From the NCBI RefSeq assembly GCF_964204865.1, contig NC_135256.1, forward strand, positions 18,443,703-18,507,702: 64,000 nucleotides of DNA, written 5' to 3'. The position numbers and the translations under genes were made by a program. Origin of the DNA: Styela clava (taxonomy: Eukaryota; Chordata; Ascidiacea; Stolidobranchia; Styelidae). Below the pieces are notes generated by a model that worked only from the letters and a program-made list of their open reading frames with translations, ran no database searches and had not been told where the DNA came from. Of the stretch, positions 11,421 through 24,045 are shown one piece after another (position 1 is the stretch's first letter; every line of letters begins with the position of its first letter).

Positions 11421-12654
11421 TAATTCCTTGGAATACTAAAGTTTTTTTGAATTCATACCCGTTTACATTTTCACTGAGAGTATATTTTTTAAAACAATAA
11501 AACTTTTAAAACATTAATTATTGCCCCGAGCTTGAACTTTTCATTTTTCTCCATCTTGTTCCACTCGTTTTCAATAATTCACGTGTGTTAAAAATGTGGG
11601 TTTTTTATTCAGCATTTATAAAATTGTTTTACGTTGAAACTACATACATACTTCTTTAATCTAGTGACATACCGTTGCAAAGTATTAAAAATTTAGCATC
11701 AAGTGAAAACACTCGCCAACTTGAAATAAAATTATTTTAATATTACAATATAATGTACACGTTTTCGTTAATAAGTCACGATTTTACTATTCACAAGCAG
11801 AAATATAGTATTGAATTTTTCCGATTATTTCACATTTATATATTCTCAATTTCAAAATGTTGAGTTTAGATTCAAATTTAAACTTTTTTCATTTGTGATT
11901 GTATATCATTCATTTTCAGTTACAAGTGAATCCTACAAAAATATGCGTGAGATGATAATACAATATCGAATAATTTCGTGATCCAATGACATTATATCTT
12001 ACATTGCTATGGAGGAATCTTATATACTATATTTTTATTATGCGGTAGCAGCTTAAACAAACAAACACGGACAGGTAACATACTTGAACAGAAAACAAAA
12101 AATTATCTAGGTAAATCAGCTACCCATTATAATATTAGTCAAAACTAGAGCTGCAAAGTCAGGGAAAATTTATGATCAACTCCGGGTGCAGTTCGAAATA
12201 AAATTCTGGTTCCGACTGTAGAAAAAAAAAGATGACTCCGTGTTTTTAAAAAAATCGATTTCAACTTTTGACCAAAAAATATCAGTGTATGCATAACTAT
12301 TAGGAACGCTTAGTAAAAGTAATGATTTTGCAGTCTTAATCAGAAGTTATACATAATACTCTTCATCGATGCTCTGCAATTTTGACTCCAGATAGTTTAA
12401 AAAATAAGACTGCGGCTCCATTGGAAAAACATGTTGAACTTCGAATAGCCCTGATTAAAACAAAAACCGAATTCACTGAAGTTGTAGATTTGTACCCTCA
12501 TTATCATTTATCAAATAAATATTTAATCTTTTTAAACCCCACACATACATAAAACATTACCATGATCTCAATTATACCGCTACAGTTACATTAAAAATAA
12601 TGTGACATGAAAGTAAAGGCGCAGATGTATTCCTAAAACACATTTATTAATATT
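11421..12654. other. Spacer of the giant palindrome, with a possible small hAT-like insert
   Basis: AT-rich, with no gene. From about 12143 (TAGAGCTGCAAAGTC) to 12452 (ending GAATAGCCCTG) the sequence has loosely matching inverted ends and imperfect flanking octamers. This suggests an old hAT-type miniature element dropped into the loop. Confidence 0.35.
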
Positions 12655-15600
12655 CAATATTATTATTCATAATTATTTTACTTTACAGAAATAACGTGCG
12701 AGTATTAATTCTATGAAAAGTATTATTAAGCGCAAATAATCGTACATTACAACAGAAACATTTGAAATATTTCTTTTACTCCGAGATATTAACTGATAAA
12801 TTGCCTACACTTTCAGCATTTTACATTTTTTTTATCACAAAAAGTTTATTTGAAATCATTTAGTAATTCATAATCATTTTACTTTATAGAAATAACGTGC
12901 GAATATAGATTTATTAAAAAATAATATTAACCGAAAATAATCACACATTAAAACAGGAACATTTGAAATATTTCCATTACTCCGAGATATTAAATGCACT
13001 TTCAGCATTTTACATTTTTTTTATTACAAAAAGTTTATTTGAAATCATTTAGTACTTCATAATCATTTTACTTTACAGAAATAACGTGCGAATATACATT
13101 TAATAAAAAATAGTATTAACCGTAAATGATCATACATTACAACAACCGAGTAATTAACTAGTAAACATATATCAAAAATGCATTTCAATATGAAGCAACA
13201 ATGACATTATGAATTAAATATCAATACAATGTCATATTGACTCAAAAATAAAACTACATGACAAATAAACGATCTTCACTGAAAATTCAAAATTTAGAAC
13301 TACGCACTTGGGCGGCATGAATCGTTTTAGAGAATGAAATGTGTATAATTACGGATCATTAAGCCCGTTACAAATTTTAATTCATCTAATCATTCATGTA
13401 TATTAAATTTAATTTTAAAATAGTTGAGAAATGTTCTCTGACAACGATAAAGGCCTTATACTACAATATAAATAACAGTATCTGTTATATTTAGAATTAC
13501 GATTTAAAAGTGTTTACCATGTACTGATTTTATTTTACTTTTCAATGATTTTTACTGAAAGCAACCGTATTTGTTACCGCAACAAGTTGGAAAAATCCAA
13601 TTTTATTATGCGGAGATGAAACGTATAAAATTAGTTGTTTTACATTCACCTAAATTGGGTAAAATGTTATCAGTAATCTAATCTGAACATAATACCAAAA
13701 TATTAAACATCTCAACCTTATTCTGATTTGATCTTCCTTATTGAATTACCGGTAGATGGTAAACGCGTTACAATGTATTTTTAAACACAACGCTACACAC
13801 AAATTCACAAAATTATAAAATTAAGTTTATTATAACAGATTAATAACAGAATATGTTTGAACATAAACGCTGAAATTCCCTTATAGAGTTCATAAACGCT
13901 GCCATGACCAATTTCATCAAACTTTATCAAAAATGCACTTCAACGTCCAGGCGCGAATACATGAAATTACGATCATTTCTCCTATGAGCGACGTCACAAA
14001 TAATCTCGTGGCTCTACATTTTGGAAGCAGTTAAGTAATTTTTCATGTACAAACCGTTATGCTAAATATAAATGATAAAATACCCCCATACCGATTTTAG
14101 AGGCCCGCCATGAACTACTCCGCAACTCCAATGCAACATGTAATGTGTAGCAACTATACGCTACAAAGCAAACGATTTACCTTCATACCGCTTCTTAACA
14201 CCTCATAAACAACTTCATAAAACCTTCAAAAAAAAAATCAGTAGACAACAATATTTCTCTTCAGATATACGAAAGCTGCACCACAAGTCACTTCGTATTT
14301 CCAATATGAATTTTCAAAAAGTATTTATTTATTTTCCACATTAACATAAAATCTAACAATTTAATATTATACCCAAAACATTCAAGTTAGAATTATAAAC
14401 AATTAAAAAAAAATTGATCAAACGCCGGTCACATCCATCACACTGTATGTCAATATACTGAGGTATAACAATTGAAATAATTCAAATTCTTCTTCAATCT
14501 TTTAACAATAATAAAATATCCTTCATATTTAACGAGATATTTAGTAAAAAGCATACGTTAACAAATAACCGGATAAAACTCATCGTCAAAATTTCAGCAA
14601 TCCCACTCGCATTTCATTTTTTATTTCTTTGTTTTAAGGTTTATTTTCATTTTACAGTATCACCACTGTTTAGTTAATTTTCCTTCACGGATTGATATAT
14701 TTCCGATTTCGTTTAATCGTTTGCGACAATGCGAAATCTCTACGTAACTTCTCTTCTGAAACGAAATTTAAGAACTGAACAGCTCATACACCGAAACAAC
14801 TCTATACTCTAAATATCAGAATCCTTCTCCCTCACATCAATCTATCAAAATAAGTGCAAAATAATTTCGCGATACTACATTATTGTCACATGATAATCAT
14901 ATTCGTCATCGAATTAATCACGTTAAATAATCTGAGTTATGTTTTAATAAGAAATGATTTAAAAAACCCAATATGTATATTGATACGTGTATGTAAGATA
15001 CTTGAATAAAGTCATGTGTCTCACAATCTGTTTGGAATATATCAACTTTCGGGACATATATACATGTGTGTAACCGCCATTTGTTTGTATACATGTTTCA
15101 TAAATAAAAACAAAACCTTTGCAATTTTTATCATGGCCATAGCGATATTTTAGTATCGTAACATGGTTACACCCATATGCATATTACGTAGCTACATCTC
15201 TGCCGAGTGTAATACGGCGCCAAATTAATTCTATCATAATAAAATACTAAAATAGAAACAGCTCTGTCAATTTTCAGCAAATCAGTTAGCTACAGGTAAT
15301 ACAACTTTCATTCTGGTCGACTAAACAAAATCCAAGCAAAAAAATAATCGTTCCAACTGCTTAATCAACATTTTATCTTTACATAAAATTTATACCAATG
15401 TATCAAATGTCAGAAGTATTAACAAAATAATTTTATTAGTTCATTACTGAGCATTCAATATTTGCCACATGACGCATGCTGAATTTTTATGATGTATAAT
15501 TAGATACCATCGCAAGAATTACCGCAGTTCAACTAACATTCAAACTTTTACACTTCATTATTAAAATTAATCGCACGCCAAAGCATAAAACATTTTCTTA

Positions 15601-16825
15601 ATTTCTGAGAAACCTTTCACACAACAGTCTCAATATGTTAAAACTACAAAGCCGCCCCGCATAGTATGACCAGTGGTATAAAATAAATTATGTGGTCTGA
15701 TACTACACGAAATGGTGGATACTGCGTTAGTTTTGTTATTAAAGCTGCAAACCTTAAAAACCTAACCGACTTTTTATTCATAATTGCAACAATATTCCAA
15801 TAAAATAGGCACCAGATGGGGGTTTTACTTGTCACGCTGAATCTATTTCATCATATTTAACGAGATATTTAGTAAAAAAGCATACGTTAACAAATAACCG
15901 GATAAAATTCATCGTCAAAATTTCAGCAATCTCACTCGCATTTCTTTTTTTATTCCTTTATTTAAGGTTTATTTTCATTTTACAGTATCACCACTGTTTA
16001 GTTAATTTTCCTATAAATTCACGGATTGATATATTTCCGATTTTGTTTAATCGTAAAAATAACTATAATTTTTTGTAAATAATTTTTCTCTCTCTTACAT
16101 TCTTTATAAAAACAAACAATGTAACAGCGCTACACAGCAAGTCTTGTTGTTTACGGCACAAACCATTAAGAGAAAACGATTGCGCAGATTCACTTACAAA
16201 CATAGCTGATATTTTCTTCATAAGCGTCAGAATATTTTGAAGTAATCAGTTTATCATAATCAAGCAATCATAATGTTTTTCTCGCATTGATCAAGTTTCA
16301 ACAAACTCTTTCTTCGTTTATAATAAGACACTATTCCATTTAAACAAAACGATTGCGCAGATCTTCTGTCACAGTTTTCCCATCTAATTATTCACGGTAA
16401 CTCCGCTTGATTTTCACTTCATCACGCTGAGGTCTTATCGATCAAGAGAGCGAAAATACGATTAATTGCGCCCCCATAAAATAATAACGCGATTTTTCTC
16501 TTTCCTAATTCAGTTTTCACTATCTTACATACCGATGTCTTATCGATTATCCAAGGGATTCCACCCCCCGTTTAAACAATAGCGCGATTTTTCTCTACCC
16601 CCAATTCGTCGAAGTCTTATCGATTAAGTGGCGAAAAATTAAACCATACCGTGATTTTTCTCTTTCCCAATTCTCATGCCAAGGTCTTATCAAGAGAGAG
16701 AAATACTATAATACCTGACGAAAAAGCTGGACATGTAGGACCAGTCTCTGTGAATTCGTTCATGGACAAGAGGCTATGGGAGGCTCTAATTTAGGAAACG
16801 TGAGCAACCTAATATACTACTCACC
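12655..16825 (-). repeat. Right arm of the giant palindrome
   Basis: This is the reverse complement of the left arm, with the same order of modules. It has one more inner tandem unit head than the left arm (at about 12747, 12940 and 13133), and its 200-base modules lie at about 14525-14722 and 15853-16054. The outer end is directly followed by a hAT insertion at 16840. Confidence 0.75.
16431..16691 (-). repeat. Subterminal GATAAGACC repeats, right arm
   Basis: Mirror image of the left-arm set: GGTCTTATC-type sites at 16431, 16537, 16614 and 16683, in the same order and with the same kind of spacing. Confidence 0.6.
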
Positions 16826-16839
16826 GCGTCCCCCTAAAG

Positions 16840-17727
16840 CAGGGGTCTCAAACTCGCGGCCCGCGGGCCAATTGCGGCCCGCAGGACGATAGTTTGTGGC
16901 CCTCGTCTTGGTATGAAAGTTTAATGTTAGTGCGCCCGTAAGTCACTCAGCTCAGTTAGAATGATTGATGCATTTAATATATGATCAGGACACGTAGAGC
17001 AAAACAAAATATTTCATAATATATCCCCCGAAAGGCATATGCGTTACGGTAACCTACTAGTACCGTACCTGTAGGCATGATATTCGATGGACCTTTTCCG
17101 ACCTTTGACCCCCAAAAATTTTCTTATACTTCACCATTGCAAATTTCTTGGTGCTTATTTTAGAGGTGGCTTCGCTTGTTGAAGCTTATAAACTGGGGTA
17201 TATGTTTCACATCATCATTTTGATTCGAAACATTCAACAACCTGTTTTTCAATAGTACTGGTAGAGAAGTTTAGCCTTGTCTATCACTGCTATTTCTGGA
17301 CTGATTTTTGATTACTGCAATTTTAAGCTACGACGTTCAAGTAATCAGAATGATCATTGAGTTCTTTGATTCATACTTGAATTTCTGAAACACAACCAAA
17401 AACTAACAAATAGCATGCAAAAACGAGGTAATGTTTACAAACATGCCTGAAAATCTTTCTGAGTGACAAGTGTCTGAGCGTTTGCGAAAAAGTCTATTGT
17501 TACGTCACTCTTTGCGTCTTGCTGATTAGCCAATGTTACGGAATAAACAAAGAAGTAGAGAGAAAGGTCCATCGCGGAACTGCTAACATTTATGTTTTGC
17601 GTTAGAAAAATAGAGAAAGAAGATTTAACTTTCTGAGCTATGCTTTATTGTGGAAAACCTGATGCGGCCCGGACTCACTCAGAATCCGTCTCGGCGGCCC
17701 CCAGGTAAATTGAGTTTGAGACCCCTG
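16840..17727. mobile_element. Non-autonomous hAT element, 888 bp, perfect 8-bp target duplication
   Basis: Ends are CAGGGGTCTCAAACTC... and, reverse-complemented at the right end, CAGGGGTCTCAAACTCAAT. The octamer CCCTAAAG flanks both sides (16832-16839 and 17728-17735). Both the octamer and the CAGGG...CAAACT termini are diagnostic of hAT. No transposase is encoded. It sits 14 bases outside the right end of the giant palindrome. A second, partial copy in opposite orientation is at about 49.26-50.15 kb. Confidence 0.9.
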
Positions 17728-17735
17728 CCCTAAAG

Positions 17736-18029
17736 CCTAAAGTGAGGTCAAAATAGTGTCTGGCAGCAGCCGTCACGCTCCGATGGTTCGTATGAAAGTT
17801 GGTAATGATACCGGAAAAGCAGAGAATATAGGACAGATGGTAACACATATTTATTGTAGTAAAAGCGTCTTTTCCGTAAAACATGCAACTTTCGGAAGTT
17901 GGAACAAGGCAAAATTTGTTACTAAATTTCTAAGAAACATTTTAAAATCATTTTCAGGTTTTCAGGTGCGCTACGAAACTGAAAGATAAACGGCCTCGTC
18001 TTGCGGCCTACATGGAAGTTTTCGTCTTC
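17736..18029. other. Intergenic, no gene seen
   Basis: Unique sequence between the hAT element and the start of the segmental duplication. Short open frames here have no recognisable features. Confidence 0.3.
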
Positions 18030-18644
18030 TATCCCGATTATGAGCCTTCGATCATTTGGTTAAAAGGAGAAACTTTCGAACAAGCATTCAATAAGAAATA
18101 AATTTTTTTTTTCACGGACAGTAACAATTACAATGTTAGACGAATAAAAAATGTACGTACAGTGCAAAAACAAATTAGAATTATAGATGCTGTATATCAA
18201 TCATGTTCAAAAAGATTATTCGCTTGTAATCGTAAATATATAACTTACAATAACTCAGCATTTTTATTGATAAAGCAATTTTACTACAAGAGTATTAAAC
18301 ACATGACAACTATTTTTGATTGAATATTGTGATGTCTTGATGGTGTATTTTTTAGATTTTAGATCAGTGGTTTCCGAACCGAGTTTATTTTTTACCAACG
18401 GTTTAGGCGAGACAAATTAGAGGGTTACGAACAGAATGTACCAGACGAAAAGAATACATGTAGTTTAGTAACTGAATTCACTGGAGCAATAACAATTATA
18501 TGAGTAGCTACTGACAATGGTTCAGAATTTTGGAAACAACTGGTCTAGTCTTTTTCAGGGAACATCATAAATAATATCGTTATCATTTTGACGCTTAAAC
18601 AACGGAAACACTCAAGAAATGTTGACTTAGTTTAAATTGGAAAT

Positions 18645-19839
18645 TATGCATTTTGCGTAGGGCTCATGAACATCAGTCTGTGTTCGTATACAAAAGGTAA
18701 AATATCAGGATATCGCGAGGAAAAAAACTTCTAAAATCCGTCTGGATAACTTTGATGGGTTGCTTACTCTCCCTTTAATGCGCTTTGCGATTACAGAAGA
18801 ACTGCATAAGCTTGCACAAAGAATCGTTCTTGTATTCATCTGACGTCGAGGAGCTATTTTGGTTTTTGCTCTTTGCAAGATTTAATATGGTATTTGGGTT
18901 TATTTGTTTCCTTTTTCCTTCTAGTTTCAAAGTATTTACAATTTTTGTTTTCTCAATATGAGAAAGTTTTAGTTTTTCAAACCAGTTTTTGCCAGTTACT
19001 GATTCTCCCTTTTTTTCTAAACTTTCCTCAATATCTCGGTATTTGATAGAGTCATAAGCGTCACAAAGAAAATTTATCTTTTCTTTAACACTCCAGAAAA
19101 AAGGATGTTGTAGTATACCATTTGTATCAACACTTTTTTCTAACATTCTATCAATCAAGTCCTTCGCCGTGCCCTCGTCGGAGCCGTGTAATAGTCCTTG
19201 TTTTTCGTCTTCCTCCCTTACTTTCGTGAGTAGACTATCAAAAATGTCTCCCAGAAATGCAATATCTTTGGCTTTATCAACCTCGCCGCTTTTGTCACCT
19301 GCTTGCCTAGATTCTGTAAGAACTATTTTTGTGGGGTCTTGCTGACTTTGCTCATGACAAGATAAGTAAATGTGCTCAGCCGTTATTCGACCAAACGTTT
19401 TTTCAATTTTATGCAAATGATCAATAGCTTCGGTCACTTGCAACAATATCGACATGATAAAATTGTCCGACAGAGGAAAGGTTTTTTCTGCCAAATGCTG
19501 TTGAAGGTTCGTTTTGTATATATCGAGTGAACTTAACTTCAAGTCTTTGTAGAGTATTTCAGTTTGACTAAATTCTAGTGTCACGTTTTTATGACTGTCT
19601 AATCTTGATCCAATTTCTGGTGTTGGTAACGAAGGATTCAAAAATATTATCATGCTGTGCAGCACTTTTTCTCGATCATGTGGCTTGCTGAATACTTGGT
19701 TTGTGCCTGATCCTACCACTATGTCCTCTTTATGGCAGTCGTTGGCAACATTGTCATGAAGCGGACTCTGTGAAATCATGTTATTCTCACATTCTGAAAC
19801 TTCTGGTTCTCGATCCTGGTCTCGAATGTTAGAAGGCAT
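18645..19839 (-). pseudogene. Pseudokinase-KEN (RNase L/IRE1-type) gene, copy 1, truncated
   Basis: The frame 19839-18775 gives 354 residues. Residues about 95-205 match a protein-kinase C-lobe. The HRD..N catalytic loop is replaced by FGRITAEH (149-156) and DFG by LTES, so this is a pseudokinase. Residues about 224-354 match the start of the KEN endoribonuclease domain (AKDLIDRML...ILQHPFFW....FLCDAYD.I), the same kinase-KEN junction as in IRE1 and RNase L. The frame ends at a TAA directly after FFCNRKAH, where the paralogue continues HYW. Homology continues past the stop to about 18645 but contains a 13-base deletion. The Arg preceding the Asn of the catalytic RNxxxH motif is Cys here, and about 60 residues before it are missing relative to copy 2. 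No ankyrin repeats, signal peptide or membrane segment precede the kinase-like part. Most likely a catalytically dead or pseudogenised copy. Confidence 0.75.
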
Positions 19840-20662
19840 CGTCCTTGTCTAATGTCTGCATTAGGTTGATGCAACTGTGACTGCTTTGAGCTAACAAACC
19901 TCTTGAAAAACTTTTAACTTCCTTGTCATGATATAAACGACGTATGCGTTTGTCGATCACACAAGGTCGAAATGAAATATAAAATCGACAAGAGTGATGC
20001 TATCTGTTTCAGGCAAGTTGAATACCTTGTATAGCTGTATATTAAAAATGAATATGTTACGTATTATTTGTTTTCGAAGATGACTAGTTACATCGGTGTA
20101 TTTGAAACCGTTCTCTGGGTGACGCGCAATCATTGGTGTGTTTGGGAGCGATACGAAGGCTTGGTGTCCTGGTCATATAAATAGCTTGATATAAATATTC
20201 TGTGGGCGAAGATGTAATATCTTAGAATAAACATGAATCTCTAATCAGTAAAGTACTGGGTGAATGCCGGAATACAAAAAACTCATATTCAACCAGTACA
20301 CATTACGCTTTATGGCTTTGGTCAGGCTTTCTATTATTAGGCTATATTATTACTAGTACGCACACTTTCAATAACGTCATTTTAGTCTGGCAGATAAGGA
20401 CATTTTTGGCCCAAGTTTGATTTCAGACATAAAGTTTTTTTTTATTTGAGATAATTCATCTTGGGGTCATTGCCCATCATTTTTACATGGATGTGGAGTT
20501 TGCAGCCTTGAGCAATTTTTTTTACGGCTCGATATTTGTATTAGTGTTTTTCGTCAAACCCGTGCATCATAATGACGCACAACCTGAACCATAACCTGTT
20601 ACAATACTATGTTTAGGTTGTGCGAAATCTTGGTGCACAAACTACGCAAGCACCAGATTTAC

Positions 20663-20760
20663 TAAGAAATAAAATCAATAACTTTTAGGTATTTGTTGAG
20701 CCCAGCTTTGAGTCGCGACCCATATACAGTATATGGAAATACTGTCGAAAATACGCGTAA
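20663..20760 (+). repeat. About 100-bp direct repeat, unit 1
   Basis: AAATAAAATCAATAACTTTT through ACGCGTAAAAT recurs nearly unchanged at 21347-21447, both inside the 2.9-kb transposon. It contains the short palindrome ATATACAGTATAT. Confidence 0.7.
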
Positions 20761-21346
20761 AATAAAGAGTACTATTTCAAAATACCCGTTTTTGTTGCAA
20801 TTAACAATACAAGCCTGCTAATGCAGTCGCCAGTGTTTCAAGAAGAACAGTCAATTATTTGTTAGCGAGAATTGTTATGCAGCGGGATGACCACGACGAC
20901 GCAGTGAAAGATAATGATATCACAAGAACAAGAATGAGAAAATTGCTACATTTTATAGTATATCCCTGGGAAAGAATGTAGTTCATTCTTATGTTCCATG
21001 CCAATGCTTTTCAAACTACCATAGACTCTCAACACTTTTGCTTCTTCTCTTCTATAAAAATACATTGTTATTATATATTCCATTCCGCATTTCCATCTGT
21101 TTGTTCGTGCTCCCAGATAACCGATCAGCGGCCTTCAAGAAGGACGGGGTCCCCTTTTAAGAAACCCTGTCATAAACTAAAAGAGGCGACCGTGCTCTTG
21201 CCTGTTGTCATGCTGTCCCTGGAATTCAGCTACAACAAAAATTTCACCAAAACGGATTTTTAAATTTTATGATTTTATTATTATTCTCAACATTGAATGA
21301 TATACGGGTGGTAAAATGCCAAGTTATTCCAACAACATGATTTACT

Positions 21347-21447
21347 AGGAAATAAAATCAATAACTTTTAGGTATTTGTTGAGCCCATCTTTGAGTCGCG
21401 ACCCATATACAGTATATGAAAATACTGTTGAAACATACGCGTAAAAT
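21347..21447 (+). repeat. About 100-bp direct repeat, unit 2
   Basis: Second copy of the unit at 20663-20760, with a few substitutions. Confidence 0.7.
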
Positions 21448-23339
21448 GTTTTGCAATTTACAACCAATATTTTGTATGTAACTTTGTTTGACAGAGCCCC
21501 AAGAGCTCTAACTACAAATATCAAAAATGTGAGGCCAAAAAAGTCACACTGCAACATTGTCAAATGTGCTGTATTTACGATAGATAACAGGTTTACCAAA
21601 AAGAATTACATGAAAAATGGTAAAATAAAGATCAATTCAGCAATATCTACTTGGTGATGTGCATCTGTTGATGATTTTATGTGTCTGTTTCGGAAGTTTA
21701 ATAACAGAATTAATTGTGGTTGTTGGGGATGTTTTAAAAAAAGGTTGCATGGAAAAAAGTTTTCACAAAAAGGTTTGATAGTAGTACAGAAGTAGAAAAA
21801 ATACTCCCCCATGTTTTTTTTCATTTGATAACCACGCCACAGAACTTCCCCGATAAGTATACGCAGCAATTGCGAGAGGCAGAAATGCCAAGATGGGATT
21901 TCATCGCATTGCGAACCAATATTAGCAATTCTTATATATATTCGCGCATTCCCATCTGAGCAGCGTGGAAAAGATTATACCCATCTACACACTTTTAAGA
22001 ACTATGTCAGATGAGCGTCATATTATCGAATATCAGTAAAGGAATAGTGCAATGGGAAAAGACATACAAGGCGGAACTTTCAGTGGTATGCAATCAAATA
22101 ATCTTATTGTAGAATATATATTTAAAAACATTTCGTCACGAAACTTTTTGCATCTGGCTGAGCTTAGATACCAATTGGCACTCATGTAAACTGGTAAGAC
22201 TGTAAGATGCACGCTATGGAGCATTTGAGTGGGTATTGCTGTTTCTATTGCAGATGTTACTGATCTTTTTGTATTAAAGATTTACTGGCATCACCGATTT
22301 AAGGATGTTGGAAACCAACACGCAATATTACAAAACTTACTTTCAACACGCGGTTTGAATGAATGAAAAAGCTGAAATTAGTATTCTTCAGAACAGCATA
22401 CAAATTCTATTGAATGAAATCATACACAAAAGCTCGTCAAAAACCTATAGCTCAATAATCAAGTGGAATTTGATGCATGTGCGCAAAAATATGCGCGTTA
22501 CTACGTACAACCGAAGCACGCAGGAAAATGTGTGTGATGTACTAGTATTCAAAACGTTGACTCAACTATGTTGGCATAACAGGTGCACATCTCGGTTTCG
22601 CATACGCATACCTTCAATCTCCACAAGGATATATTAATTTTGCTAAAGTCAATGCAGCACTGAAAGGTTGCGGTTCGTCCAAAAGAAAACACGTTACACA
22701 TCTTTAGATACCAGTGGATAGTTTTACATGGCCTTGTTCGGAGTGAAAGACGAGGTCAAATATTCCAATCCAATTCAACTAATAAAATATTTCCCAAGTC
22801 CCTAAGCTTAAACTAGAAAAACGAAATGCGCGCGGCAACGCAAATGTAGTTTGAAGAGCGCAATAGAAAGTGGCTAGATGCTGTCGATGGATCTTGGCTT
22901 GTATTAGTGAAATAAACTACCATTTATTCTACTAAAATTGAATTTCTGACATTGTAAGGAGATTCAATGTTACTATGTATGCAAAACTAAACCATTTAGT
23001 TATGAAATAATCGTTTTTAACAAAAGAGCGCTCCTGAAGTATTCGTACCAAGATGGCGCACAACCTGAACATTGTATGTTTACCAGGTTGGGGTTCAGGA
23101 TGTGCGTCATCTTGGACCGAATACTTTAAATCCACTTAAAAAAAATTGCTCAATATTATATACTCCACACCCACCTGGATATCATTATATATGTCATATA
23201 CATTATATCTAAACAATAAAAAAAACTTTATGTCCCAAAACAATGTTAAGGCCCGATTCTGCCGGACTATTTGTTTGATGAACTTCCTTGAAACTATTTC
23301 AAATCATCGATGAATAAGTAGTATATGACTTATGGGCCC

Positions 23340-24045
23340 TAGGGCTGGGAATGGATAACCGATTAATCGGTTAAACGATTTTAGATGGTTAACGGTTACG
23401 ATTTATTTTAACTGTTAACTGACATCTCAGGTACAAATCAATTCTTTCAAAAATGATTACGTCTTCGCAAATTTATCTCCTGTGGCGTTTAATTCAAAAG
23501 AATATCGCTAACTGTATTGGTGAGTACCTAATAAATGTGAAAAATAATTGAAGTACCAAAATTGCTGATTATGCAAATTTGACGATAATTAATTATGAAT
23601 CAGTTTTCGGTCGAAATATATTGTTCACGATTTTATTTCAAAATCATATATGGTATATTCAATGTCAACCAATAAGTGCTTAGTTGATGCTGTTTTTCTT
23701 TATATATCTCGAAGTAGAATTTGCACATCAAACACTGAAAATTTGGCACATAAATGACATTTCATAACGGAATCGGGTTTCACTAAAATACTTCCATATG
23801 TCCTACCCACGCTACATATATCTTGCAGCATAGTGATCATGAAACTATCTCGATTCGTGAATAATTTTGAGCGATACCGGGATAAGGTCACGCGAAAATG
23901 TCGTGTAACCATTGTGACGTAACAAGCTAAATTATAAATTATTATGTGAACGTCACGCTGCGGTTAACCGGTTAATTTTACCCGGTTAACGATTAATTTT
24001 ACCCGGTTAACGGTTAAAGTGTTTTCCCTGAAATTCCCAGCCCTA
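23340..24045. mobile_element. hAT-like miniature element, 0.7 kb
   Basis: Ends are TAGGGCTGGGAAT and, on the right, ATTCCCAGCCCTA. Internally, both ends carry variants of GGTTAACCGGTTAA near-palindromes. Flanks CTTATGGGCC (left) and CTTATGGCC (right) are an imperfect target duplication, and the second copy of the segmental duplication lacks the insert near 46740. No coding content. Confidence 0.75.

Larger units (their letters stand above)
7417..16825. mobile_element. Giant palindromic (foldback-type) element, 9.4 kb
   Basis: Sequence from 7417 inward reappears reverse-complemented from 16825 inward over about 4 kb on each side. The left end reads GGTAAGTAGTATATTAGG and the right end, reverse-complemented, GGTGAGTAGTATATTAGG. 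Arms are about 7417-11420 and 12655-16825, with a spacer of about 1.2 kb. Arms are nearly identical but carry scattered substitutions and small indels, so this is not a single chimeric read folded on itself. No frame over about 70 codons is credible, so the element is non-autonomous or structural. The homology stops abruptly at both ends. No convincing target-site duplication was found, so the superfamily is unknown. It could also be an inverted segmental duplication, though the subterminal repeats point to a transposon. Confidence 0.75.
20383..23269. mobile_element. 2.9-kb DNA transposon with about 250-bp TIRs, TTT target duplication
   Basis: The left end TAGTCTGGCAGA and the right end (reverse complement TAGTCCGGCAGA) lead long inverted repeats that also share GACATAAAGTTTTTTTT and a GCACAACCTGAACC module, to about 20650 and 23025. 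TTT flanks both sides (20380-20382 and 23270-23272). The paralogous segment reads straight through as GTCATTTGTTTGA at 46669-46681, an empty site. A 3-bp duplication suits PIF/Harbinger- or CACTA-like superfamilies. No transposase frame is seen, so it is non-autonomous. Confidence 0.75.
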
